Positions 10,422 to 20,243 of a stretch of 64,000 bases of DNA are shown piece after piece. The stretch is from Marivivens sp. Its GTDB lineage: Bacteria; Pseudomonadota; Alphaproteobacteria; Rhodobacterales; Rhodobacteraceae. Every line of letters starts with the position of its first letter. Within the stretch, counting starts at the first letter, position 1. Position numbers and translations under genes: made by a program. Location: NCBI GenBank assembly GCA_024642115.1, contig JAHEBU010000013.1, positions 1 to 64,000 on the forward strand, given 5' to 3'. The notes under the pieces were generated by a model, which was not told the origin of the DNA, did no database searches, and worked only from the letters and a program-made list of their open reading frames with translations.

Positions 10422-11123
10422 TCAACGCGAGGTGGGGGCGATGCCGCTGAGAAAGGTATCGACGGCGATTTCGGTGAATCGGTGCTGGTCGCTCAGCACT
10501 CTGGTCTTGAAAATGTGTTTGCGAATAAGGAAGTAGATGAATGTCGAGTGCAGCGTCCAGACCTGTTCGTGCGCTTCGTCGCGGGTGAGCTGCGGCGCAT
10601 TGCCCATTTGCAGGGCGGTATGGTGGCTTTCGACGGAAATGATGTCGAGCAGGCGTTCGACCTGCGTTTCGATATATCGCTTGGTCAGCTTGTTCCCATC
10701 CAGACCGGAAAACATGGCGATCCTGATCCATTCGTAGTGATCGATGTTTTCGAGGTAGCCGACATAGAACCGGATCAGGCGATCCCTGAGCGGAATGGCG
10801 CGGTTGCCCAGTGTGGTGCTCCATTCCTCTTTCCATCGGGCGATGAAACTGCGTTCGTAGACCCGTTCGACCAGCGCCGTCTTGGACCCGAAATAGCGAA
10901 AGATCAGCGCCTGAGAAACATTCAACTCTTCTGACAAGTCTCTGGTTTTGGCCAAAAATCCGTGCTTGGCAAAGAAATGGATAGCCCCTTGCAGGATCAT
11001 CTCTTCGCGGTCCTCGGGGGCCATGCGTCTGGGGCGGGACGCAGCCGCTGGCCCATGATCCTCGTCCCGGGTCGTCAGATCGTCCCGGTTGTCCTTTGCC
11101 GCTGCTATGCCTGTTTGGTCCAT
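10422..11123 (-). CDS. TetR-family transcriptional regulator
   Basis: This 233-residue protein has a charged N-terminal tail of about 35 residues followed by a TetR helix-turn-helix (EMILQGAIHFFAKHG ... LSEELNVSQALIFRYFGSKTALVERVYE). The C-terminal helices would bind a ligand. It is divergent from the BKACE gene, and an inverted repeat at 11191-11210 in the shared 147-bp region is a candidate operator. It converges on the DeoR gene across a 165-bp gap in which I see no clear terminator. It probably controls the BKACE/cyclase/hydroxylase cluster; the ligand is unknown. Confidence 0.88.
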   Translation of the reverse strand: MDQTGIAAAKDNRDDLTTRDEDHGPAAASRPRRMAPEDREEMILQGAIHFFAKHGFLAKTRDLSEELNVSQALIFRYFGSKTALVERVYERSFIARWKEEWSTTLGNRAIPLRDRLIRFYVGYLENIDHYEWIRIAMFSGLDGNKLTKRYIETQVERLLDIISVESHHTALQMGNAPQLTRDEAHEQVWTLHSTFIYFLIRKHIFKTRVLSDQHRFTEIAVDTFLSGIAPTSR

Positions 11124-11171
11124 GTCTGCCTGGTCCGAGTGTTTCCTACCGTCGCCCTTGATTCAAGTGCA

Positions 11172-11202
11172 TTGACAGAAGTGTATCTCTTGTTGACTAT
11201 AT
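11172..11202 (+). promoter_or_regulatory. Candidate promoter of the BKACE operon
   Basis: TTGACA at 11172-11177 is a perfect -35 match. About 17-19 bases later GACTATAT (11195-11202) offers a weaker -10. The candidate TetR operator overlaps this -10, which would suit repression. Confidence 0.4.
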
Positions 11203-11210
11203 GCTCAACA
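11191..11210. promoter_or_regulatory. Inverted repeat TGTTGA-N8-TCAACA, candidate TetR operator
   Basis: A perfect 6-bp inverted repeat with an 8-bp spacer sits between the divergent TetR and BKACE genes and overlaps the candidate -10 of the BKACE promoter. Size and position fit a TetR-dimer site. No second copy was found in the same gap. Confidence 0.5.
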
Positions 11211-11270
11211 GTGAGGATCGGAACCGCCAAAGTGAATCATTCGCTGGCTGTCCGAAGGGGGACACACACC

Positions 11271-12203
11271 ATGGCGAAATCTCGCAAAGTCATCATCACC
11301 TGTGCAGTGACAGGTGCCATTCATACGCCGACCATGTCGCCCCACCTGCCGATCACGCCAGATGAGATCGTGACCGAGGCGCTTGCCGCGGCAGAGGCGG
11401 GTGCCGCCATCCTGCACCTGCACGCCCGCAATCCCGAGGACGGGCGCCCCGACCAGACGCCCGAGGGGTTTGCCAAGTTCCTGCCGCGCATCAAGCAGGG
11501 GACAAATGCAGTCCTCAACCTCACCTCGGGCGGAAGTCCCTTCATGAAGGTGGAAGAGCGGGTGATGCCTGCGGCCAAGTTCAAGCCGGAGGTTGCCTCG
11601 CTCAACATGGGGTCGTTCAACTTTGGCCTGTTCCACCTTCTGGACAAGTACAAGGATTTCAAGTTCGAGTGGGAAAAGGCGCACCTTGAAAATTCGCGCG
11701 ATCTTGTTTTCCGCAATTCGTTCAAGGACATCGAATATATCCTGACCACCTGCGCCGAGAACAACACCAAGTTCGAGTTCGAATGTTACGACATCTCGCA
11801 CCTGTATAACCTCAAGCATTTCTACGACCGGGGGTTGGTGAAGGGGCCGCTGTTCGTGCAGTCCGTGTTCGGGTTGTTGGGGGGGATCGGCACCCATCCC
11901 GAGGATGTCATGCACATGCGCCGCACGGCAGATCGCCTGTTTGGAGACAATTATCAGTGGTCGGTTCTGGGCGCAGGGGCCAGCCAGATGAAGATCGCCG
12001 CACAGTCCATTGCGTTGGGCGGCAACGTCCGTGTCGGGCTGGAGGATTCGCTGTGGGCCGGGCCGGGCAGGTTGGCCAAATCCAACGCCGAACAGGTCCG
12101 AATGGCCCGCGAGATGATCGAAAACATGGGGATGCAGATCGCCACCCCTGACGAGGCCCGCGAGATGCTGGCGCTCAAGGGCGGCGACAAGGTCGAATTC
12201 TGA
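11271..12203 (+). CDS. BKACE (beta-keto acid cleavage enzyme, DUF849/Kce family)
   Basis: This 310-residue protein belongs to the BKACE family: zinc enzymes that condense a beta-keto acid with acetyl-CoA and split it to acetoacetate and a CoA ester. The metal-binding HLHAR lies near residue 46, preceded by ITCAVTGAIHTP and LPITPDEI. LTSGGSPF, ASLNMGSFNFG, SVFGLLGGIG and VGLEDSLW follow in the family order. The start at 11271 has GAAGGGG upstream; a longer reading frame beginning at 10962 crosses the TetR gene and was rejected. The family covers many substrates (aminohexanoate, dehydrocarnitine and others), so the actual keto acid is unknown. It is the first gene after the TetR-controlled promoter. 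Confidence 0.9.
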   Translation: MAKSRKVIITCAVTGAIHTPTMSPHLPITPDEIVTEALAAAEAGAAILHLHARNPEDGRPDQTPEGFAKFLPRIKQGTNAVLNLTSGGSPFMKVEERVMPAAKFKPEVASLNMGSFNFGLFHLLDKYKDFKFEWEKAHLENSRDLVFRNSFKDIEYILTTCAENNTKFEFECYDISHLYNLKHFYDRGLVKGPLFVQSVFGLLGGIGTHPEDVMHMRRTADRLFGDNYQWSVLGAGASQMKIAAQSIALGGNVRVGLEDSLWAGPGRLAKSNAEQVRMAREMIENMGMQIATPDEAREMLALKGGDKVEF

Positions 12204-12211
12204 CGAGAGGG

Positions 12212-12235
12212 CAGGGCGGGGATCTCTCCGCCCTG
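12212..12235 (+). terminator. Hairpin after the BKACE gene
   Basis: An 8-bp stem (CAGGGCGG / CCGCCCTG, 12212-12219 with 12228-12235) lies 8 bases after the BKACE stop. There is no U-tract. The 198-bp gap to the cyclase gene otherwise shows no repeat or clear promoter, so partial read-through into the downstream genes is likely. Confidence 0.45.
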
Positions 12236-12401
12236 TTCGCATCAAGATCCGCGCCTGCAACGGCGCACCGGGGGGGAGACCGGACCATTCACGGCAAGTT
12301 GTGGCGATGACCGGGTCATCGTCCGTCATCTTATCCTGTGATCGGTCCATCTTTCCTTGGGTGTTGCGGACCGACACCAATGACAAGGACAGGAAGAGCT
12401 T

Positions 12402-13352
12402 ATGGACATCAAGGTATCAAAGACGGCGATCGCAGAGGCGACTGAAAAGCTGTCGAACTGGGGTCGCTGGGGCAAGGACGACCAGATTGGCACGCTCAAC
12501 ACCATCACGCCCGATGATATCGTGCGCGCGGCGGGACTGGTCCGGAAAGGCCGCAGCTTTGGTCTGGGAATTCCGCTGAACACAAAGATTCAGACTGGCC
12601 TGTTCGGCGGTCGCTGGAACCCGATCCATACATTTCTTGCCACAGGGACGGACGCCTTTTCAGGCAATCAGGATGCGGGCGGGATCGAATATGCCGACGA
12701 CGCGATCAACATGCCGATCCAGGGATCGACGCACTGGGATTCGCTGAACCACGTCTATTACGAAAAGAAGATGTACAACGGCTATGACTGCCGTCTGGTC
12801 GATTCCAAGGGGGCAGCCAAGAACGGGATCGAGAACACCCGCGAAAAGATGGTCGGCCGGGGTGTGTTGCTGGACATCGCCCGGTTCAAGGGGGTCGAGT
12901 ATCTGGAGGATGGATATGGCATCTCGAACGCCGATCTTGATGACTGTGCCGCCGCGCAGGGCGTCGAGATTCGCAAGGGCGATTTCGTCATCTTCCGCAC
13001 TGGCCAGCAGGAAAAGTGCCTGAAATCAGGTGTTTGGACTGGGTATGCCGGCGGCGATGCGCCCGGCGTCAAATTCGAGAACTGCTACTGGCTCAAGGAC
13101 AAGGACGTGGCCGCCATCTGTTCGGACACCTGGGGCTGCGAGGTCCGCCCGAACGAGACGACCGAGGTGAACCAGCCTTGGCATTGGGTCGTCATCCCGG
13201 CCATCGGCATTTCGATGGGCGAGATGTTCTATCTCAAGGATCTGGCGGCCGATTGCGCAGCCGACAAGGTGTACGAGTTTTTCTTTTGCGCGCCGCCACT
13301 CAATCTGCCGGGCGGCACCGGCTCTCCGATCAATCCGCAGGCGATCAAATAA
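12402..13352 (+). CDS. Cyclase-family metal hydrolase (PF04199 type)
   Basis: This 316-residue protein resembles the cyclase/kynurenine-formamidase/isatin-hydrolase family, whose members hydrolyse amide or lactam bonds with a metal ion. The family metal motif appears as STHWDSLNH near residue 108 (His, Asp and His spaced as in HxGTHxDxPxH). Later landmarks are RKGDFVIFRTG and VNQPWHWVVIPAIGISMGEMF. AGGAAG precedes the ATG. It sits between a beta-keto-acid cleavage enzyme and a molybdenum hydroxylase, which suggests ring opening of an oxidised heterocycle or hydrolysis of an amide intermediate. That role is inferred from neighbours. Confidence 0.8.
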   Translation: MDIKVSKTAIAEATEKLSNWGRWGKDDQIGTLNTITPDDIVRAAGLVRKGRSFGLGIPLNTKIQTGLFGGRWNPIHTFLATGTDAFSGNQDAGGIEYADDAINMPIQGSTHWDSLNHVYYEKKMYNGYDCRLVDSKGAAKNGIENTREKMVGRGVLLDIARFKGVEYLEDGYGISNADLDDCAAAQGVEIRKGDFVIFRTGQQEKCLKSGVWTGYAGGDAPGVKFENCYWLKDKDVAAICSDTWGCEVRPNETTEVNQPWHWVVIPAIGISMGEMFYLKDLAADCAADKVYEFFFCAPPLNLPGGTGSPINPQAIK

Positions 13353-13402
13353 CGGGCCGCTTTGCGACCCGATCACGCGACACACGACAGGGAGGAACTG
13401 CT

Positions 13403-14269
13403 GTGAAACCAAGTCCGTTTGAATATGTCCGGGCGACGTCGGTCGCCGACGCCGTCAAGGCACTGGCTGCCCACGGCGACCGTGCCAAGCTTTTGGCCGG
13501 TGGCCAAAGTCTGATCCCCATGATGAATTTTCGCATGGTTGCCCCCGAGGTGCTGATTGATATCGGCAACATTCCGGGGCTGGACGAGATCACCATCGGG
13601 GATGGGTCGGTCCAGATCGGGGCGGGGGCCCGACATAATGTCGTGATGGCCTCGGACGTGGTGCGCCAGCACTGTCCGCTGCTGGCCGATGCCTATTCGC
13701 ATGTCGCCCACTTCACGATCCGCAACCGGGGCACGATTGGCGGCAACATCTGCCACCACGATCCCGCGTCCGAGGTGCCGTTGGTGTTGACGTTGCTGGG
13801 TGCTTCGCTGGTTCTGGCCGGGCCAAAGGGCAATCGCACCGTCCCGGCCGACACGTTCTTTCTGGGCATGATGGAAACGGCGATTGCCGAGGACGAGATG
13901 CTGGTCCGCATCGATGTGCCGTTTCAGCCTGCGGGCGAGGGGTGGTCGTTCCATGAAATGTCCGTGCGCAAGGGCGACTATGCCATCGTCTGCGCCGCTG
14001 TTCGTCTGACCGTCAAAGACGGGGCATTTCACGACGTGCGCGTGGGGTTCAACGGCGCCGGAACCGAGACCAAGCGCATGGCCGGGGTCGAGCAGGCGCT
14101 GGAGGGCAAGCCTGCCACCGACGCGACGATAGCCGCCGCGGTCAAGGTTGCCGTCGACCTGTCCGATCCGTCGGACGATGTGCAGGCGGACGCCGCCTAC
14201 AAACGCGATCTGCTGAGTGCGCTGGGTCGCCGGGCGCTGGAACAGGCGCGCGCCCGCGCCAGCAACTGA
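13403..14269 (+). CDS. Molybdenum hydroxylase, FAD-binding medium subunit (CoxM/XdhB-like)
   Basis: This 288-residue protein is the flavin subunit of a xanthine-oxidase-family enzyme. It shows AKLLAGGQSLIPMMNFR near residue 35 and TIRNRGTIGGNICHHDPASE near residue 110, both FAD-contact segments, and ends with the CO_deh_flav C-terminal domain. It passes electrons from the iron-sulphur subunit to an acceptor. The start is GTG at 13403 with GGGAGGA seven bases upstream; no ATG fits. The three subunits follow in medium-small-large order, as in aerobic CO-dehydrogenase-type operons. Confidence 0.92.
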   Translation: MKPSPFEYVRATSVADAVKALAAHGDRAKLLAGGQSLIPMMNFRMVAPEVLIDIGNIPGLDEITIGDGSVQIGAGARHNVVMASDVVRQHCPLLADAYSHVAHFTIRNRGTIGGNICHHDPASEVPLVLTLLGASLVLAGPKGNRTVPADTFFLGMMETAIAEDEMLVRIDVPFQPAGEGWSFHEMSVRKGDYAIVCAAVRLTVKDGAFHDVRVGFNGAGTETKRMAGVEQALEGKPATDATIAAAVKVAVDLSDPSDDVQADAAYKRDLLSALGRRALEQARARASN

Positions 14270-14291
14270 TCTGGAATTGGGAGGATCCATC

Positions 14292-14783
14292 ATGAAAACT
14301 TCTGTGAGTTTGAAGATCAACGGCAAGTCCTATCAGGACGACGTTGAACCGCGCACCCTGCTGAGCGATTTCATCCGACACCATGCGGGCCTCAAGGGCA
14401 CCCATGTCGGCTGCGAACACGGCGTCTGCGGGGCCTGCACCGTGATGATCGATGGCAAGACGGCGCGGTCCTGTCTGGCCTTTGCCGTCCAGTGCCAGGA
14501 CCATGACATCACCACCGTCGAAAGCCTTGGCACCCAGGAGGAATTGAGCCCGCTTCAGCAGGGCTTCTGGGAAAAGCACGGCCTCCAATGCGGCTACTGC
14601 ACGTCCGGCATGCTGATGCTGGCGACCGAGTTGCTGGAACACAACCCGACCCCCACCCGCGACGAAATCCGCGAGGCGATTTCGGGCAACCTGTGCCGCT
14701 GCACCGGCTATCAGACCATCATCGATTCAATCGCCCGCGCCGTCGAGATCAAGGCCGGCACAGCACTGGAGGCCGCGGAATGA
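14292..14783 (+). CDS. Molybdenum hydroxylase, [2Fe-2S] small subunit (CoxS/XdhC-type ferredoxin)
   Basis: This 163-residue protein has both iron-sulphur domains of the family. The plant-ferredoxin-like N-terminal cluster site is GCEHGVCGACTV plus a later Cys (SCLAF), and the C-terminal helical domain has QCGYCTSGM and GNLCRCTGY. It carries electrons from the molybdenum site to the FAD subunit. GGGAGGA precedes the ATG. Its last four bases overlap the start of the large subunit gene. Confidence 0.95.
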   Translation: MKTSVSLKINGKSYQDDVEPRTLLSDFIRHHAGLKGTHVGCEHGVCGACTVMIDGKTARSCLAFAVQCQDHDITTVESLGTQEELSPLQQGFWEKHGLQCGYCTSGMLMLATELLEHNPTPTRDEIREAISGNLCRCTGYQTIIDSIARAVEIKAGTALEAAE

Positions 14784-17245
14784 ACGTCAAGGCAAAGGCG
14801 AAGAAATCCATCCCCGCAAGCCGCCAGCGGGAAGTTCCAGGCCAGGATCTGAAATGGATCGGCCAGAACATGAAGCGGGTCGAAGACCCCCGCCTGCTGG
14901 TCGGTGAAGGCGAATATGCCGACGACATTGCGCTTGCCAACATGCTGCACGCCGCCGTTCTGGCCAGCCCGCACGCCCATGCCCGGATCATCTCGATCGA
15001 CGTGTCCAAGGCGCTGGCATTGCCCGGTGTCCATGCCGTCATGACGGGCGAAGAAGTGGCCAAGGTCACTGGCCCGTTGCCCTGTTTCGGCAGCCCGCCC
15101 GTCGAACAGCGCTGCGTCGCATTGGGCAAGGTCCGCCATGTGGGCGAACCTGTCGCCATCGTCGCTGCCGACAGCCGCTATATCGCCGAAGATGCTGTTG
15201 GCCTGATCGAGGTCGAATACGAACAGTTGCCCGTGGTGGCTGACCTGCGCGAGGCGGTCCATGCCAAGGGCGCCGCCGTCCTGCATCCCGAGCGGGGCGA
15301 CAACAACATCGCCTTGCAACGCAGTTTCAAGTTCGGGACGGTGGACGAGGACTTTGCCAATGCCAAGACCATCGTCAAACGCACCCTGCGCTGGCCGCGA
15401 AGTGGCGCGCAGCCGCTGGAAACCTGCGGTGCCGTCGCCGATTTCAACCGCGGGTCGGGCAAGTTCACGGTCCATTGCAACACGTCGATGTATAACTATG
15501 TGGGCTGGCTTTGGGCGGTGTCGCTGAACGTGCCTGCCCACAAGCTCAACATCGTGCCGACGATGGCGGGCGGCAGTTTCGGGTCCAAGTTGTTCCTGCA
15601 CAAGGTCCCGATCATCGCTGCCACCCTTGCCCGCAAGACCGGCCGCCCGGTCAAATATCTCGAGGACCGGCTGGAGAACCTGTCGTCCTGCGATCACCAC
15701 GGGTCGGACCGCTATTACGAATGTGAATTGGCGCTGGACGCCGACAACAACATGACTGCCCTGAAATGCGACGTCATCGACGACTATGGCGCCTATTTCC
15801 AGTTTGGCATCGGCCATCACGGCAACGCCCTGTCGCAGATCACCGGCCCCTACAAGATCCGCAGTGTCGAGGCGAATATCACTGCTGTCCTGACCAACAA
15901 GTGCCAGCAGGGCGCCTATCGCGGGTTCGGGTCCGAAGTATCGAACTTTGTCCTTGAACGGATGGTCGATGCCGCCTGTGACGAGCTGAACCTCGACCGG
16001 CTGGCGTTCCGGCGGCAGAATTTCATCAAGAAGGCCGAGTTTCCCTACTTCATCCCCACCGGGAACCTCTATGACAGCGGCGATTACGAGGCGGTCATGG
16101 ACAAGGCAGTGGGCATGCTCGACCTTGAGGGCTGGCGCAAGAAACAGGCCGAGGCGCTGAAGGAAGGTCGCTATATCGGCATCGGTCTGGCCACCTGTCA
16201 GGAACGCAGCGTGTTTTCCTCGACCGAATTCTGGTCTCTCAACAACGTCCCCGGATTCACCCTGACCAGTTCGGCCGAAGGTGTCTCGGTCAAGCTGGAC
16301 GCGCTGGGCAATGCGGTGGTCAAGTTGCAGGCGCCATTCTGGGGCAACAGCCCGGAAACGATGGCGGTCCAGATTCTGGCCGAGCAGTTGCAACTGGCCC
16401 CTTCGGCCATTTCGGTCGCCTATGCCGACACGGATTCCGGCCTGTCAGGGACCGGGCCGGGCGGCAGCCGCTATACCGTTATGATCGCGGGTGCCCTTGT
16501 GGGCGCGTCGAAAATCATCCGCAACAAGCTGTTCCTGCTAGCCGGTCACCTGCTGCAAGCGGGCAAGGACAAGCTGGAATTGCGCGATGGCAAGGTGATG
16601 GTCAAAGGCACCGAACAGGGTATGTCGATTGCCGACATCGCCATGCAGGCGCATTTCTTTCGACTGTCGTTCCCGGACGAGCCGGAGTTCGATACCGGAT
16701 TGGACGCCAACTATACCTACGATCACCCGCTCACCACGTTGCCCAGCGATGACCGGACCGACCTTGGCATCTTTTATCCGATCATGGGCCACATGTGCCA
16801 CATGCCGGTGATCGAGGTGGATATCGAAACGGGCAAGATCACGTTCCTTGATTACGTCGCGGTGCATGACTGCGGCACCATCGTCAACCCGATGACGCTG
16901 GCGGGTCACGTCCGCGGCGGGACAGCCCAAGGGGTCGGAACGGCCTTGTACGAACAGTACGACTATGACGAGCAGGGCCAGTTCCGCAGCGGCAGCTATG
17001 CCGACTACCTGATGCCCAAAGTCATGGAAGTGCCGCCTAACGTGCGCGTGGGTCACGTTGAGACGCCATCGCCCTTTACCGAATACGGGATCAAGGGCGG
17101 TGGCGAGGGCGGCCGGATGGGAACACCCCCGGCTTTGGCCGGTGCGATCGAGGATGCGCTGCGCCCCTTGGGTGTGCGGATCGACGCGTTGCCCGTCACA
17201 CCGTCGAAACTGCGCGGGCTTATCCGGCAGGCTCAGGCAAAGTAG
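14780..17245 (+). CDS. Molybdenum hydroxylase, molybdopterin-binding large subunit (xanthine dehydrogenase family)
   Basis: At 821 residues this is a full-length large subunit. It has the N-terminal Ald_Xan_dh domain (RVEDPRLLVGEGEYADD), then MAGGSFGSK, and the active-site loop reads AYRGFGS. True CO dehydrogenases carry AYRCSFR with a selenated Cys, so CO oxidation is excluded. The catalytic Glu is in KGGGEGG near the C-terminus. Enzymes of this type hydroxylate N-heterocycles, aldehydes or similar carbon centres with water as the oxygen source. The gene overlaps the small subunit gene by ATGA. No XdhC-like insertase is seen in the window. The substrate is unknown; the BKACE and cyclase neighbours point to a catabolic role. 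Confidence 0.9.
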   Translation: MNVKAKAKKSIPASRQREVPGQDLKWIGQNMKRVEDPRLLVGEGEYADDIALANMLHAAVLASPHAHARIISIDVSKALALPGVHAVMTGEEVAKVTGPLPCFGSPPVEQRCVALGKVRHVGEPVAIVAADSRYIAEDAVGLIEVEYEQLPVVADLREAVHAKGAAVLHPERGDNNIALQRSFKFGTVDEDFANAKTIVKRTLRWPRSGAQPLETCGAVADFNRGSGKFTVHCNTSMYNYVGWLWAVSLNVPAHKLNIVPTMAGGSFGSKLFLHKVPIIAATLARKTGRPVKYLEDRLENLSSCDHHGSDRYYECELALDADNNMTALKCDVIDDYGAYFQFGIGHHGNALSQITGPYKIRSVEANITAVLTNKCQQGAYRGFGSEVSNFVLERMVDAACDELNLDRLAFRRQNFIKKAEFPYFIPTGNLYDSGDYEAVMDKAVGMLDLEGWRKKQAEALKEGRYIGIGLATCQERSVFSSTEFWSLNNVPGFTLTSSAEGVSVKLDALGNAVVKLQAPFWGNSPETMAVQILAEQLQLAPSAISVAYADTDSGLSGTGPGGSRYTVMIAGALVGASKIIRNKLFLLAGHLLQAGKDKLELRDGKVMVKGTEQGMSIADIAMQAHFFRLSFPDEPEFDTGLDANYTYDHPLTTLPSDDRTDLGIFYPIMGHMCHMPVIEVDIETGKITFLDYVAVHDCGTIVNPMTLAGHVRGGTAQGVGTALYEQYDYDEQGQFRSGSYADYLMPKVMEVPPNVRVGHVETPSPFTEYGIKGGGEGGRMGTPPALAGAIEDALRPLGVRIDALPVTPSKLRGLIRQAQAK

Positions 17246-17260
17246 GGGTTACAAGATCGG

Positions 17261-17288
17261 ATCGGCAGGGCCTCTTGGCTCTGCCGAT
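17261..17288. terminator. Bidirectional hairpin between convergent operons
   Basis: A 12-bp stem (ATCGGCAGGGCC with GGCTCTGCCGAT, one G-T wobble) and a TCTT loop lie between the molybdenum hydroxylase large subunit and the oppositely running ATPase gene. It can serve either strand, although no long U-tract follows on either side. Confidence 0.7.
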
Positions 17289-17295
17289 TGCCCGC

Positions 17296-18273
17296 TCATG
17301 CCGAGATAGGGTGGTGGCAGGCGACCGTCCGTTCCGCCAGCGGCGTCAGCTGCGGCCGTGTCGTGCGGCACAGATCGGTCGCATAGGCGCAGCGGGTCGA
17401 GAATTTGCAGCCTTTGGGCGGGTTCAGCGGGCTGGGGATTTCCCCCTCCAGCACGATCCGCCCCTTGCGCCCCGGATCGACGCGGGGGACCGGAATCGCC
17501 GAGATGAGCGCCTTGGTATAGGGGTGGGCGGGGTGGTCGAACACCGCCTCGGCCGGGCCGGTTTCGACGATGGACCCCAGATACATGATCGCCACGCGGT
17601 CTGACACCTGCCGGACCACCCCCAGATCGTGCGCAATAAAGAGATAGGTCAGGGACAGCCGCTCGCGCAGGTCGGCGAACAGGTTGACGATTTGCGCCTG
17701 CACCGACACGTCGAGGGCCGAGACAGGTTCATCTGCCACGATCAGGTCAGGCTCCATCGCAAGCGCCCGCGCGATGCCAATTCGCTGCCGCTGGCCGCCC
17801 GAAAATTCGTGGGGAAACCGGTCGAGGTAGGCGGTGGGAAGCCCCACCAGGTCCATCAACTCGTCCAGTCTGCGCCGGACCTGATCGGGCGGCACGATGC
17901 GGTGGACCATCAGCGGATCGCCAAGGATATCGCGCACCCGCCGCTGCGGGTTGAGCGACGAGGACGGGTCCTGAAAGATCATCTGCACCTTGCGCCGGAA
18001 CGGCCGCAGAGCGCGGTTGCCCAGTTTGGTCACGTCTTGCCCATCGAACCGCAGGGCGCCGTCGCTGATTTCGTAGAGCCTGGTCAGGCATCGGCCGAGG
18101 GTCGACTTGCCCGATCCGCTTTCCCCGACCAGACCCAGCGTCTCGCCCTTTTGGATCCGCAAGTCGATGCCGTCCACGGCGTGCAGCGTCCGCCCGCTGC
18201 CCGGGATGATCGTCTTTCCCACGGTAAAGGTCTTGCGAAGGCCAATGGCCTCCATCAGGGGGGCGGCGATCAT
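17296..18273 (-). CDS. Dipeptide/oligopeptide-type ABC transporter ATPase (DppF-like)
   Basis: This 325-residue protein has Walker A GESGSGKST, a Q-loop IFQDPSSSLNP, the signature FSGGQRQRIGIARAL and Walker B LIVADEPVSALD. The C-terminal oligopeptide-transporter extension contains the cysteine pattern GCKFSTRCAYATDLC. It is the last gene of the operon that starts with the alpha/beta hydrolase at 23868, and it overlaps the preceding ATPase gene by ATGA. I chose the start at 18273 for that overlap; a longer upstream extension would lie inside the neighbour. Together the two ATPases drive a peptide- or amide-type importer. Confidence 0.93.
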   Translation of the reverse strand: MIAAPLMEAIGLRKTFTVGKTIIPGSGRTLHAVDGIDLRIQKGETLGLVGESGSGKSTLGRCLTRLYEISDGALRFDGQDVTKLGNRALRPFRRKVQMIFQDPSSSLNPQRRVRDILGDPLMVHRIVPPDQVRRRLDELMDLVGLPTAYLDRFPHEFSGGQRQRIGIARALAMEPDLIVADEPVSALDVSVQAQIVNLFADLRERLSLTYLFIAHDLGVVRQVSDRVAIMYLGSIVETGPAEAVFDHPAHPYTKALISAIPVPRVDPGRKGRIVLEGEIPSPLNPPKGCKFSTRCAYATDLCRTTRPQLTPLAERTVACHHPISA

Positions 18274-19270
18274 GCGGACTCCAACGTGGTCGGGCGGGCC
18301 GTGGCCCGCTGGCTGTCGGTCAGATGACACAGCGCCGTGTGGCCGGGCGTGCCGATGCGCGGCGGTTCGGTGCTGCACACACCCAGGCGAGCCGGGCAGC
18401 GCGGGGCAAAGGCGCATCCGGCAGGCACACGGCCCACCATCGGCGGCGCGCCGGGGATCGACGGCAGGCGGCGCGGGCGCGTTCCGGTCAGCGGCGGGAT
18501 CGATCCCAGAAGCCCCCAGGTGTAGGGATGCAGCGGGTTGGTAAAGACCTCTGCCGCAGGTCCGCTTTCCACCACGCGCCCCGCATACATGACGACCACC
18601 TTGTCCGCCATTTCCGCCACCACCCCCATGTCATGGGTGATAAGCACGATGGCCGACCCGTAATCGGTGCGCAGTTTGCGCAACAGGTCCAGAACCTGCG
18701 CCTGCACCGTCGTATCCAGTGCCGTCGTGGGTTCGTCCGCAATCAGAAGGGCAGGGTTGCACGACACCGCCATGGCGATGACCGCCCGTTGCCGCATCCC
18801 CCCCGACAGTTGGTGCGGATAGCGTTTGGCGGTGTCTGCCGGGGCAAAGATGCCCACGTCCGCCAACAGTTGAACCGCCCGCGCCTGTGCCGCCCAGGCC
18901 GTGATCCGTTCATGCGCCCGGATCTGTTCGGCGATCTGGTCGCCGATGGAATAGACCGGGGTCAGCGCCGTCATCGGGTCCTGCGAGATGAATGCAATGT
19001 CGCGCCCGCGCAGGTGCCGCATCTGTTTGGGCGGCAGGTCCAGCAACGATTGCCCGCGGAACGTCACCGTCCCGCCGACGGTCGTGTTGCGCGGGTCGTG
19101 CAGACCTAGCACCGAGAGGAGCGAGAGGGATTTGCCCGATCCGCTTTCCCCCACGACCGACACGATCTCGCCTTGCGCCACGCTTAACGACACATCCTGC
19201 ACCGCCGTCACCGGCCCGCTTTCGGTGGCAAAGCTGACGCTGAGGTTGCGGATATCAAGCAGCGGTTCGG

Positions 19271-19274
<4 letters not shown>
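18270..19274 (-). CDS. Dipeptide/oligopeptide-type ABC transporter ATPase (DppD-like)
   Basis: This 334-residue ATPase has Walker A GESGSGKSL, Q-loop FISQDPMTALTPV, signature LSGGMRQRAVIAMAV and Walker B LLIADEPTTALD. The Cys-containing C-terminal tail (GCAFAPRCPARLGVC) is typical of DppD/OppD proteins. It overlaps both neighbours by ATGA (permease upstream, DppF-like downstream), so all are translated as a chain. The family is certain; the substrate is set by the binding protein at 21271-22947. Confidence 0.93.
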
Positions 19275-20239
<965 letters not shown>

Positions 20240-20243
20240 GTCC

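Noticed and set aside
14711-16393. A 560-codon open frame on the minus strand
   Set aside because: It is antisense to the molybdenum hydroxylase large subunit, whose motifs are unambiguous.
13403-17245. Aerobic carbon monoxide dehydrogenase
   Set aside because: Subunit order fits, but the large-subunit loop is AYRGFGS instead of AYRCSFR and no accessory cox genes are nearby.
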